Positions 28,367 through 36,042 are shown, numbered from the stretch's first letter. The stretch: 43,357 nt of DNA from Rouxiella silvae (GCF_002093625.1 NZ_MRWD01000050.1:1-43357), one strand, 5' to 3'. Notes: generated by a model not told the origin, from the letters alone. Made by a program: numbers and translations.

Positions 28367-30190
28367 TTACTTGTACCAGTTTAAATTTAACAGATGCGAT
28401 TTAATCACATTCTCGACAACGGCTTTATGGGCGGCCATATTTAAATGCGCGGCGTCCAGTGACAATGACGTCGCCTTATATCCCTGCGCCTGCATTGTCA
28501 GGTCGGATGGCGTGGGCGTTATTCCCGCATCAGTCCATATTTGCGCGCTGCACATATAATCCTGCGTATCGACATATAGCGGGCCAAACTTTTCCTTGCA
28601 GCGGCGATTCATTTCCGCGAGACGCGTTTTATAAATATCGTTGCCGTATGCGCTATCATTAAATACGCCAATAACTACTACACGCTTAACCATTGTCGAA
28701 ACGTGCATGACAGTTTTCACCACGTTATTAAAAATGGTATCCATCGTTATTTCAGGATTGGTGACCGCATCAAACTTTAAATCGTTTTTATACATCCACA
28801 GCAGCACGACGCCATCGCGATACGTCACGGGCAGGCTAGGAATAAAATCCTCCGGCCCTGATAGCGCGACGGCATCACCGGCGGCAGCTCGGGTAAAGCT
28901 CAGGGATTTTAACTGGTTGTCCCATTTCAAATTCCCCGCCACGCCGTGCAGCGTGCCGTCGTAGCTTTTCAAATAATTGCTGTAGTAATTGCTCGGCAAC
29001 TGCTGGCACGCCACGGCGACACTGCCGGACGCAGGCAGCGTGTTGTCTGGAAATTTCAACGTAAACGGCACCGCACCAAATCGCGCCGCAACGTGAAACG
29101 AGGTTTCGCCGCCTTGCCCCTGATTGTTCCAGTCTGTTACGCCCAGCTCTGCCGCAAGGCTAGTGAAATTCACCCCGACGCCGCCCTGGGTGAAGGAAGA
29201 CGATCCCCAGCCGGACATTTTCAGCATGTCAGGATTGACCGGCGATAAATTACCGTCGGTATCAAAATAGCGGTCATGCAAATTAAGCGCCTGGGGTGAA
29301 GAGGACTCGCCGCCCGTTACGATTTCTTCGGCATAAAGTTTTTTGATATACAATTCACTGTCTGTCGTGAGCGCGGCGGCAAAACCATTTTGTCCCATAA
29401 CACTCCATGCCAGCCCGTAAGGATTATCGGTTAATGCATTACCGCCGACCGACGTCGAAACGGTATTAAGTACCCCTTCCTTTGTCAGCGCGAGGGCCAA
29501 GCCGTTTGCACCTAAAATAATAAAAGGCAGCTCGGACGATGAAAGTACACCGGCATTTTTAACGGATAACGTTCTTTCTGCTTCAAGCGCTTGAATAATT
29601 CCCCCTAAATCACCAATGTGAAAAATAACCCCGTTATTCCCTTTAATGGCAAAAGAGCCATCCGGCATTAACCCAAACATTTGCTTTAGGTTGTCGATTT
29701 CTTCCTGCTGCGGGTCGGGTGCCTTTTCCCAGGCACCGTTACTCCAGAAATATAAACTGCCGCTGCTCGCATCCATTGCCAGCGCGTGGGCCGTCGTGGG
29801 GACAAAGGCCAGCAAAGTGGCAACGTCCTTAAACGCCATCGCCGAGCCTGCGGCATTGCTGTAGGCCACGGCAACGGCCTTGCCCCCGTCATTGCGGTAG
29901 TTAATAAAACTGATAAACCCACCGACGCCTTGCGCGACTCGGAACAATTGGCCTTTCGTGGTGGCGGCCAGCCCGGCACGCGTGCCATCCGGATCGGACT
30001 CCGTGATATAAAACGTGAAGCCTCTCAAATCAGGATTATCATCAATCGCCGCTTTCAAATACTGCGTGCGGTTTGCCAGCTGCGCCGCCTGCACGTTTGC
30101 TACGCCATCCAATCCGCCCACAACGCGCTCGCCACGCTGGATTTGATGAATATTTTTTTCCCATAATGCCGACTCGTTAATGTTAGTCAT
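28367..30190 (-). CDS. Tail spike with C-terminal SGNH-type esterase domain
   Basis: The 607-residue protein starts with a phage fibre-type N-terminus (GLDGVANVQAAQLANRTQYLK, about 27-46). A linker follows, then repeats with GLALALTKEG and GFAAALTTDS (about 225-280). The C-terminal half (about 320-600) has SGNH-hydrolase blocks: nucleophile region GWGSSS (327-332), GQGGETS (358-364), YKND (467-470, block III Asn) and DAAH (579-582, catalytic Asp-His pair). Such spikes typically remove acetyl groups from capsule or O-antigen. The start overlaps gpI by eight bases, so it takes the place P2 gives to gpH. Confidence 0.85.
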   Translation of the reverse strand: MTNINESALWEKNIHQIQRGERVVGGLDGVANVQAAQLANRTQYLKAAIDDNPDLRGFTFYITESDPDGTRAGLAATTKGQLFRVAQGVGGFISFINYRNDGGKAVAVAYSNAAGSAMAFKDVATLLAFVPTTAHALAMDASSGSLYFWSNGAWEKAPDPQQEEIDNLKQMFGLMPDGSFAIKGNNGVIFHIGDLGGIIQALEAERTLSVKNAGVLSSSELPFIILGANGLALALTKEGVLNTVSTSVGGNALTDNPYGLAWSVMGQNGFAAALTTDSELYIKKLYAEEIVTGGESSSPQALNLHDRYFDTDGNLSPVNPDMLKMSGWGSSSFTQGGVGVNFTSLAAELGVTDWNNQGQGGETSFHVAARFGAVPFTLKFPDNTLPASGSVAVACQQLPSNYYSNYLKSYDGTLHGVAGNLKWDNQLKSLSFTRAAAGDAVALSGPEDFIPSLPVTYRDGVVLLWMYKNDLKFDAVTNPEITMDTIFNNVVKTVMHVSTMVKRVVVIGVFNDSAYGNDIYKTRLAEMNRRCKEKFGPLYVDTQDYMCSAQIWTDAGITPTPSDLTMQAQGYKATSLSLDAAHLNMAAHKAVVENVIKSHLLNLNWYK

Positions 30191-30791
30191 CTAGCCTCTC
30201 CGAATACTGATAATTTGCATCGTAAGATGCTGTTCCGTTGTAAGAAATACTGTCATCAGGCTGATAATCTGACGGGTAAACAGTAAGAATATCGCCATCA
30301 AAACTGGCGGCTCCGATGTAGGCAAAGCCCGCCGTTCTCACCGAGAGGGTAAGCTGCGAGATATGGCGACTCACCGGCCTTGCATCGCCTATCAGCCGCT
30401 CCAGCTCGTTAACCATTGCGGCGGTAATGCCTATCTCGTTAACGTCAATGCTCAGGCGAAACGTGCCTGCGGGGTCGGCAACCGTCCACCACTCCTGAAT
30501 TGTCATGGCGTAGCCGAGGTTTTCGATAACGCGCCGAATGGCCGCGACCGTTCCCTTGCGCCGGTGAATGTAAAACGCGTCTTTTACCGCCTGGCGTTTT
30601 TCCGCAGCCGTCCACTTTTCATCCCAGCGATCGACAGAAAAAGCCCACGCCAGATAGGGCAGGAATTTCACCGGACACTTTTCAGGGTTCCACAGGTCAC
30701 GCAGCGGCACGGCCAAATCACTGACGCCCGCACAGGCTTCGGCGGCGCGTCGCTCAAGCGGCGTTGAACCGGACGGCAGCAAGTCACTCAT
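30183..30791 (-). CDS. I: Baseplate protein gpI
   Basis: gpI links the baseplate wedge to the tail fibres. I start at 30791, giving MSDLLPSGSTPLERRAAEAC, the family start; the frame is open for 30 more codons inside J. The conserved core DLWNPEKCPVKFLPYLAWAFSVDRWDEKW is clear. At 202 residues it exceeds P2 gpI (176). The C-terminal end is a Tyr/Ser/Asp-rich tail (about 155-202) that may fit the unusual spike encoded next. It overlaps J by eight bases. Confidence 0.92.
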   Translation of the reverse strand: MSDLLPSGSTPLERRAAEACAGVSDLAVPLRDLWNPEKCPVKFLPYLAWAFSVDRWDEKWTAAEKRQAVKDAFYIHRRKGTVAAIRRVIENLGYAMTIQEWWTVADPAGTFRLSIDVNEIGITAAMVNELERLIGDARPVSRHISQLTLSVRTAGFAYIGAASFDGDILTVYPSDYQPDDSISYNGTASYDANYQYSERLDD

Positions 30792-31692
30792 CAGAGCCGC
30801 CGGACGTGATGGTGTAAGCGGTGCAGTTTGCCGCCTGCGTCTTATCCAGCACCACGTCGTCAGACGGTGAGGCCAGCTCAACGCGCTGCACGCCCTGCGT
30901 GGTCAGTGCGGCATAAATTGCCGAGCGGCGAATGTCTCGCCCGAGGCGGCGCATCTCGTTGATGTAGGCCAGCAGGCGTTTTTTGGCGTCCGCTAAAATC
31001 GGCTCAATGGCTGGCCCTGGGTAAACGAATACCGTCGCCTCAATCTGATAATTCACAATCTTCGCCGACTGCACCGTGACGCGGTCAGCGACGGGGCGCA
31101 CCTCGTCGTCATTGAGCGCGGCGCTCACCGTAGCCAGCAGCGCGGGGGTGGCGGTGCCGTCTCCGTCACGTGAAAGGATGGTTACCACCACCTCAGCCGG
31201 TGCCGGACTGATTGCGGACGCATCGGCAACCAGCCCGCTGGCGCTGGCGGCGTGGTATTCGTAAGCCCCCGTCGGCCCCGCAACGCTCATGCCCTCAAAC
31301 GCGGCAGGGATGCGCTGGCGCAAATCGGCGTCGCTTTCCATCACGGCGGCAACCGGCGGCACGGCATCAACATCGGCGGGGGTGATCATCAGGCGCTGTA
31401 CATTATTGTTGGCGGCCAGCTGCTCAAGGTCATTGCTGAGGGCATAGGCCACCATCACCGCCTGCGCCGCTTCGTTTACCCGCTGGCGCAAAAGCACCTC
31501 ACGGTAGGCGTTCTCCTGCAGCAGCTTCACCATCGGCTCGGATTCCAGCGTAAGCGTGCGCGCAATGGCCGCCTGCTCACTTTCGGGATAGAGGGAAACC
31601 AGCGTGGCTTTACGCTCGGCAAGGAGGGTTTCGTAATCCAGCGTTTCCACCACGTCCGGCGCGGGTAACTGGCTAAGGTCAATGGTTGCCAT
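30784..31692 (-). CDS. J: Baseplate wedge protein gpJ
   Basis: gpJ is the baseplate J/gp47-type wedge protein. The product is 302 residues, the P2 length. It begins MATIDLSQLPAPDVVETLDYE and has the conserved RVNEAAQAVMVAYALSNDLEQLAANNNVQR segment. It is between W and I in the standard V-W-J-I baseplate order. Confidence 0.95.
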   Translation of the reverse strand: MATIDLSQLPAPDVVETLDYETLLAERKATLVSLYPESEQAAIARTLTLESEPMVKLLQENAYREVLLRQRVNEAAQAVMVAYALSNDLEQLAANNNVQRLMITPADVDAVPPVAAVMESDADLRQRIPAAFEGMSVAGPTGAYEYHAASASGLVADASAISPAPAEVVVTILSRDGDGTATPALLATVSAALNDDEVRPVADRVTVQSAKIVNYQIEATVFVYPGPAIEPILADAKKRLLAYINEMRRLGRDIRRSAIYAALTTQGVQRVELASPSDDVVLDKTQAANCTAYTITSGGSDE

Positions 31693-31696
31693 GCTG

Positions 31697-32047
31697 TCAG
31701 CTCACAGGTAAGGAAATGGAAAAGGCCGCCGCCGTATCAACGCGGGTGCCGGTCAGCTCAACCACCATTTTTCCGGCTTCGGTTGCGCCGTAGGTGATGC
31801 CGGTCAGGTTCACGCGGGGTTCCCACTTGAGCACGGCCATATAGCAGGCGGCCATGATTTGCAGCGGCAGCGCGGGATTCATGGGCATATCAATCAGGTC
31901 AGACAGCATTGAGCCGTATTCACGACGCATCACCCGTGAGCCAATCGGCGTGCCGAGAATGTCGCTTAACGACTGGCGAATGTGGTCGAGATCTTCGATT
32001 GCCAGCCCGCTGTTGCGATTCATGCCGAGGTATTTTGCGTTAGCCAT
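31697..32047 (-). CDS. W: Baseplate protein gpW (gp25-like)
   Basis: gpW belongs to the gp25-like baseplate family. The 116-residue product (P2 115) has the typical core LSDILGTPIGSRVMRREYGSML and PLQIMAACYMAVLKWEPRV. It starts inside the end of V (eight-base overlap). Confidence 0.95.
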   Translation of the reverse strand: MANAKYLGMNRNSGLAIEDLDHIRQSLSDILGTPIGSRVMRREYGSMLSDLIDMPMNPALPLQIMAACYMAVLKWEPRVNLTGITYGATEAGKMVVELTGTRVDTAAAFSISLPVS

Positions 32048-32684
32048 AGGTGCCCTCTGTTTTGTCTCCGCCGCGCATCACGCCGCCGTGCGAATGGTTA
32101 TCAACCTTCACGCCGTTTGAGGCGAGCGTGCCGCCCGAATGGTTGATATCGCCGCGCATCTCGCCGCCGCTGGTGACCTTAAGTGTTTTGGTCACCAGCT
32201 CGTGGGTGCATTCGACCGTGGGGGAATCCAGCACGATTTTTTGCGAGGCCGTCACCGTCACCAGCTTGGCGGTGGCAGTGATGGACTCGGATGCTTCGAT
32301 GTTCGCGGAAGTGATCCCGATAGCCTTTAGCGCGCCGGTTTTCGGCTCGTACTCAATTACCGCGCCGTCGGAAAAAGCGAAGTGAAGCGCCTCGGCAGAG
32401 GCCGAGGGGGCGGGGAAATTGTCGGAGAAAATACCAGGCAAAACGAAAGCGGCATTCAGCTCACCGCCCAGGGAAAAAATAAGGACTTGCTCGCCAACGG
32501 ACGGCGCGAACCAGGTGCGGGACTCGCCCGCACGGGCAGAGAGCCATTGCAGCCAGTCAGTGGTATTTTCACCCGTGAGCACGCGACATTTTCCTGCGAA
32601 CAGGTCAATCTCGGTCACGGTGCCAATGCGGATCAGGTTGCGAATGAGTCGCAGGGTTTCGTTTAGTTCTTCATGTAGATTCAT
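32040..32684 (-). CDS. V: Baseplate spike protein gpV
   Basis: gpV is the membrane-piercing spike at the tail tip. At 214 residues (P2 211) it has an OB-type N-terminal domain (LIRNLIRIGTVTEIDLFAGKCRVLTG) and TTDWLQWLSARAG, then a beta-helix. The C-terminal apex HNHSG-like pattern, here VDNHSHGG (about 197-204), binds iron in P2. I start at 32684, matching P2. The AGGAG there is only one base from the ATG, and an in-frame ATG twelve codons upstream has no site. It opens the V-W-J-I late unit. Confidence 0.92.
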   Translation of the reverse strand: MNLHEELNETLRLIRNLIRIGTVTEIDLFAGKCRVLTGENTTDWLQWLSARAGESRTWFAPSVGEQVLIFSLGGELNAAFVLPGIFSDNFPAPSASAEALHFAFSDGAVIEYEPKTGALKAIGITSANIEASESITATAKLVTVTASQKIVLDSPTVECTHELVTKTLKVTSGGEMRGDINHSGGTLASNGVKVDNHSHGGVMRGGDKTEGTYG

Positions 32685-32690
32685 ACTCCT

Positions 32691-32696
32691 ATTACA
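32691..32696 (-). promoter_or_regulatory. Probable -10 of the V late promoter
   Basis: On the minus strand TGTAAT lies where a promoter activated from the site at 32731-32748 would need its -10. It would place the transcript start at or very near the V start codon. Confidence 0.5.
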
Positions 32697-32730
32697 ATGA
32701 TTGGGGTGAAAAAAATCCATGATATGTGTA

Positions 32731-32748
32731 TGTGTAGTTGCAGAGACA
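32731..32748. promoter_or_regulatory. Ogr/Delta activator site between V and cargo 2
   Basis: TGT-GTAGTTGCAGAG-ACA matches TGT-N12-ACA exactly and is centred 55 bases before the V start. It matches the P2 V-promoter position. Because the dyad is symmetrical and lies between divergent genes, it also sits about 58 bases before the rightward cargo gene. Confidence 0.75.
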
Positions 32749-32797
32749 ACTGATATATTTATCTATACTGCATTTTAAAATCTAACCAAGGTTACAT

Positions 32798-33070
32798 ATG
32801 AAATTCTTTCAAGATGATAAAATGAAAGAAGTAATATCTAATTACACACAGGAATTGGTGTCATTTCAGAATTCTCAACATACCAAGCCAATTAGTGATT
32901 TCTCCAAGATGAGAACCGATTTAGTTATACTTATCCTTAATCATTTCATTTCAGACCAATCATCATGGGATGAATCGTGCCCATACAACATTAAACGAAT
33001 TTCAAATAAACTCACAAAGGAATTAGAATATCAAGAGTTTGATGAGGATAGTTTGAGTTTGGTTTTTTAA
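32798..33070 (+). CDS. Unrecognised small cargo protein (first of two)
   Basis: I do not recognise this protein. It is 90 residues, hydrophilic and probably mostly helical (KMRTDLVILILNHFISDQ, about 38-55), with an acidic end. AAGG lies seven bases before the ATG, which follows an AT-rich leader with -10-like TATACT (32764-32769). It is transcribed against V, S and all nearby late genes. Its composition is far richer in A and T than the phage genes, a mark of recent acquisition. It is 30 bases upstream of the next cargo gene, in the same direction, and probably co-transcribed. P2 carries its accessory orf30 at this place. Confidence 0.75.
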   Translation: MKFFQDDKMKEVISNYTQELVSFQNSQHTKPISDFSKMRTDLVILILNHFISDQSSWDESCPYNIKRISNKLTKELEYQEFDEDSLSLVF

Positions 33071-33100
33071 ATATGTTTTCGCTTTGTTATGGAGCGATAT

Positions 33101-33877
33101 ATGCTAATGCCACAAGAAGCTGATATTCCTTATTACAACATTACAGAGTTCGCCACGAATAACACCACACAATTCTCTAACGATGCCTTTAAAAATATAG
33201 ATTTCGCTACCCGACTAATGCCGATAGCTTTATTCAAAGAAATGATGACAAGCCAAAGAGTGAATAGTCTAAAAGACTTTAATACAACCTTGGATGATGT
33301 TTTAGGCTTGAAATCTGATTGGGACGCTGAGTTGGAAGTTAAAGTAGAAGAAGTTAATAAATTAAAAGAGCATCTTGATCAGCAAGTCATCGCCTTTAAT
33401 TTTGTTGGGTTATTTAAAGGCTTCAACAACCTTAGTAGAAGCAAGTGGTGGGAAATATTTTGGGCAAGATTACTCTTATGTTTTCTAGGCCTCATGGTAA
33501 TATCCCCTTTATGCTATGAAATATACAAATCTGTAACAATTGAACCTGAAAAAATATCAATAGCACTCTATCTTTCAGTTATCCCAATATTGTCAATAAC
33601 TATTATACTTGTTTACTTTTTCAGAATTTCATTACATTCTTTGAATTCATCAAAATCGCAACTGGACCAAATTGAATTGAGAAAAACGCTTTGCATGTTC
33701 ATTCAAGACTATGCAAAATACTCCGTTAGTATCAAAAAAGAAGACCCAGATGTATTGGCAAAATTTGAAAGTTTGATATTTTCAAACATTCTTCCTCATG
33801 GCGCAGATATCCCATCTGCATATGATGGGATTGAACAGTTATCCAAATTAATTTCTTCAGTGAAAAATGGGAAATGA
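33101..33877 (+). CDS. Unrecognised coiled-coil protein with two membrane helices (second of two)
   Basis: No firm family is recognised. I start at 33101 (258 residues) because GGAG lies six bases upstream; an ATG at 33089 would overlap that site. The N-terminal 65 residues may be globular. A coiled coil follows (about 75-95, ELEVKVEEVNKLKEHLDQQ), then two membrane helices (about 122-140 and 151-173). A cytoplasmic C-terminal helical domain follows (about 180-258, FIQDYAKYSVSIKKEDPDVL). The plan recalls membrane proteins annotated DUF6161, a weak resemblance. It ends one base from the convergent S gene, with no terminator between. A membrane-linked anti-phage or superinfection role is inferred from position. 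Confidence 0.75.
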   Translation: MLMPQEADIPYYNITEFATNNTTQFSNDAFKNIDFATRLMPIALFKEMMTSQRVNSLKDFNTTLDDVLGLKSDWDAELEVKVEEVNKLKEHLDQQVIAFNFVGLFKGFNNLSRSKWWEIFWARLLLCFLGLMVISPLCYEIYKSVTIEPEKISIALYLSVIPILSITIILVYFFRISLHSLNSSKSQLDQIELRKTLCMFIQDYAKYSVSIKKEDPDVLAKFESLIFSNILPHGADIPSAYDGIEQLSKLISSVKNGK

Positions 33878-33878
33878 T

Positions 33879-34337
33879 TTAACCCATATTCAAATAACTC
33901 ATCATTATGGAGTTAACCAATTTTAAAACGTTTTCATTAACTCCTAATAATAATCGCGCATCATACTTCACATCTTTTTCTTTACTGTTCTTAGACGGCC
34001 TGTCACGCAGGCCGTAATGATGCACCCTCGCCATGCGTTGCACGCTTCCTGCAAACTCCACCGTGGCGTCGTTGCTGGTGCCTTTCGCCTTCATGTATTT
34101 ATTGGTGCGCAGTTTGGCAAACATCTCACGCTTCACTCGCCCCTTTTTGGCCCTGATAGGCTGTTTCTTTCTGGCAGCAAAAGGCGTGCCGTCCGGTGCG
34201 CGCTGCGCCTTGATGTTGGCTTGCTGACTGGCGCGCAGCTGTTTCGCAATCTCGGCGGCCATTTTCTTACGAGAAGCGGGTGAGAGGCTGGCAATCAGCG
34301 CCGACAGGCGCGCATCAAAGGCGCTTAACTCACTCAT
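33879..34337 (-). CDS. S: Tail completion protein gpS
   Basis: gpS is needed to complete the tail. The 152-residue product (P2 150) keeps the core KREMFAKLRTNKYMKAKG and VQRMARVHHYGLRDRPS. I start at the ATG at 34337; a GTG three codons earlier is also open. The last 35 codons (33879-33985) are as AT-rich as the adjoining cargo genes, unlike the rest of S, so the gene end may have arrived with the cargo. It overlaps R. Confidence 0.92.
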   Translation of the reverse strand: MSELSAFDARLSALIASLSPASRKKMAAEIAKQLRASQQANIKAQRAPDGTPFAARKKQPIRAKKGRVKREMFAKLRTNKYMKAKGTSNDATVEFAGSVQRMARVHHYGLRDRPSKNSKEKDVKYDARLLLGVNENVLKLVNSIMMSYLNMG

Positions 34338-34797
34338 TCCAGTCACTCACCAACTGGCCGCCCGCATAGAGTCGTGTCGGTGTCGGGTCGTTCTCAGGCT
34401 CATGCGGCTCCGGTACGTGGTCAACGTGTAGCGCGCCGTCAATGTCTTTAACAATTACCCGCTCGGTCAGTTGCAAATCAATGCTGAGGTCAATCGTGTT
34501 ATCACTGATCACATCCGCCTTGAAGGTGTAGCCGGTGTCACGCTTTTCCTTGGTGGCCATAATGTCCGGCTGGTTCACGCGCAGCCAGGCGAGCACCGGC
34601 ACTATCAGTAAATCGACGTCTCCGGCGTAGTCGGTGATCACAATGTTGAGCTGATACTGATACTCAAAAGACAGCGACGCGGCCAGCGTGGACACGATGC
34701 GCCCGTGCTCAACAAACATATTGAAACTATCGGGGTTGCGCTGCAGGTAGGGGGACGTTTTGGTTAACGCTTCGCGCAGCTGCTTGGGCTTCAACAT
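34330..34797 (-). CDS. R: Tail completion protein gpR
   Basis: The 155-residue product has exactly the P2 gpR length and begins MLKPKQLREALTKTSPYLQRNPD, with the NIVITDYAGDVDLLIVPVLAWL segment typical of the family. gpR and gpS act together late in tail assembly. Its start lies inside the end of lysC (71-base overlap), as in P2. Confidence 0.94.
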   Translation of the reverse strand: MLKPKQLREALTKTSPYLQRNPDSFNMFVEHGRIVSTLAASLSFEYQYQLNIVITDYAGDVDLLIVPVLAWLRVNQPDIMATKEKRDTGYTFKADVISDNTIDLSIDLQLTERVIVKDIDGALHVDHVPEPHEPENDPTPTRLYAGGQLVSDWNE

Positions 34798-35050
34798 CGT
34801 GTTTCTCCTGGCATTGTTTTATTGCTTCAACCTGCAGGCCGCATGAGGCCAGCGCGCTTTCGAGCTGGCGATTATCGGCGGTCAAATCGCCGTTGGTTCT
34901 GGGGTTACTGGCCGGAAAGGGGCAGCTTGTTACCCTCGGACACCCAACGTAAATAATCATTGGCGTTGGCAAAGGCGGGGCGCTCCTGCAGCCTGATAAC
35001 AGCATCAGGCAAAGCAGTGTTAACCCAATGTCTAAGCGTTTCATTTTCAT
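34727..35050 (-). CDS. lysC: Outer-membrane spanin lipoprotein (LysC/Rz1-like)
   Basis: This is the outer-membrane half of the two-component spanin that fuses the membranes at the end of lysis. The 107-residue product has a lipoprotein signal MKMKRLDIGLTLLCLMLLSGC with lipobox LLSGC, then a short Pro-containing segment. It lies mostly in another frame inside lysB. I start at 35050, where GAGG is seven bases upstream; further upstream codons of the frame are unlikely. At its other end it overlaps R. Confidence 0.85.
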   Translation of the reverse strand: MKMKRLDIGLTLLCLMLLSGCRSAPPLPTPMIIYVGCPRVTSCPFPASNPRTNGDLTADNRQLESALASCGLQVEAIKQCQEKHDVEAQAAARSVNQNVPLPAAQPR

Positions 35051-35318
35051 TGATAAGCCTCTGAATTTTCGCCTCACGGGTCAGCGCCACCGTTCCGGCA
35101 TTATTGAGGGAGACACGCAGCGCCAGCTCGCTTTTCTCCCGCTCTGCCGACTCGTGTTGCAGGCGGGCAATCGCCGCGTCGCGGCTCTCAATTCCGGCAG
35201 ACAGCGTGCCGATTATCTTATTGGCGCTTTGCAGGTCGCCGCTGAGTTTGTGGCCGTACCCACCGGCCCCCGCTAGCGCCAGCAGGGCGAGAACGAGTAA
35301 AGCCATCGCTACGCGCAT
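34905..35318 (-). CDS. lysB: Inner-membrane spanin (LysB/Rz-like)
   Basis: The 137-residue product has one N-terminal membrane helix (MALLVLALLALAGAGGYGH, about 5-23) and then a long periplasmic coiled coil (about 24-95) before a conserved end DAVIRLQERPAFANANDYLRWVSEG. This is the LysB form of the inner-membrane spanin; with the nested lipoprotein it makes the spanin complex. It follows the endolysin immediately. Confidence 0.9.
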   Translation of the reverse strand: MRVAMALLVLALLALAGAGGYGHKLSGDLQSANKIIGTLSAGIESRDAAIARLQHESAEREKSELALRVSLNNAGTVALTREAKIQRLINENETLRHWVNTALPDAVIRLQERPAFANANDYLRWVSEGNKLPLSGQ

Positions 35319-35319
35319 A

Positions 35320-35826
35320 TCACACCCCGCTCAGGCACAGTTTGCGCTCAGCCTGGCGGCGACGTTCCAGCCCTGCTGACACTTCCCCGTTGACGTAAAC
35401 CCAGCGCGGTAGCTGGTTGCAGGCTTTTGACCACTCGCCCTTATTGATAAAAAAGGCCAGCTTGGATTTGCAGGCGGCGGTAATGCCGACGTTAAACGCA
35501 AAGGCCACCACCGCGTCGTAAACCGCCTGCGGCATGGCAACGGCCATGCAGCGCGCTATTGCCCTCTCGACTATCAACACGTCGGCAATCAGGTTGCTCG
35601 CCGCCTGGCGTTCGGTGATATGGCTTCGCGAAGTGACGCCCGCCGTGTGTCCAATGCCGTTTGTCCACGTTCCCGCCTGACACTGGTAGGGGGAAAGCTG
35701 GCAGCCCTCAAAATCGGCAATCAGGCGCAGACCCGCCTCGGAGGTGTGCAACTGCTGATAGTCGGGCAGCGTGGCGGCGATAATCAGCACCGCCGCCGCC
35801 AGACAGCGTTTAACGAGTGTATTCAT
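35320..35826 (-). CDS. SAR-type endolysin, GH24 lysozyme
   Basis: This muramidase degrades peptidoglycan at lysis. The 168-residue protein starts with a weakly hydrophobic signal-anchor-release-like helix (CLAAAVLIIAATLP, about 8-21) rather than a cleavable signal. The catalytic triad reads E40-C49-T55 in FEGCQLSPYQCQAGTWTNGIGHT-type sequence, the E-x8-(D/C)-x5-T form with Cys in place of Asp. P2's own endolysin K is cytoplasmic, so this is a replaced lysis module. It overlaps the holin gene. Confidence 0.9.
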   Translation of the reverse strand: MNTLVKRCLAAAVLIIAATLPDYQQLHTSEAGLRLIADFEGCQLSPYQCQAGTWTNGIGHTAGVTSRSHITERQAASNLIADVLIVERAIARCMAVAMPQAVYDAVVAFAFNVGITAACKSKLAFFINKGEWSKACNQLPRWVYVNGEVSAGLERRRQAERKLCLSGV

Positions 35827-36040
35827 TGGCGGCCTCTCTGCTCATCCCCTGCGCCTCAAGCAGTGCCAGCGTTTTACGCCGGTAGTGCCAGTTAACAATC
35901 GCGCTCACTAGGTTAATAATCAGCGTGCCCACCGCGACCAGGCTACCGACCATAAAGGCGATATCCTGCGGTGAGTGGCGGCTGAACCAGGCGAGCAGCA
36001 GCGAGACAAAATAGGCAAAGGCCGTTTGTAGTCGTTCCAT
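35810..36040 (-). CDS. Small two-helix holin, pinholin-like
   Basis: The 76-residue protein has two hydrophobic helices (about 8-18 and 28-51, FMVGSLVAVGTLIINLVSAIVNW) and a charged C-terminal tail HYRRKTLALLEAQG. This is the layout of class II holins such as S21. Its partner here is a SAR-type endolysin, the pairing used by pinholins, which depolarise the membrane rather than form large holes. P2 instead has the three-helix holin Y here. It overlaps the endolysin start by 17 bases. Confidence 0.8.
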   Translation of the reverse strand: MERLQTAFAYFVSLLLAWFSRHSPQDIAFMVGSLVAVGTLIINLVSAIVNWHYRRKTLALLEAQGMSREAANEYTR

Positions 36041-36042
36041 GT

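Noticed and set aside
32798-33877. The two cargo genes as one gene broken by a stop codon
   Set aside because: They are in the same frame, but the second has its own GGAG site six bases before its ATG, and the 30 bases between look like a normal gene gap. Two genes fit better, though a nonsense-split ancestor cannot be excluded without homologues.
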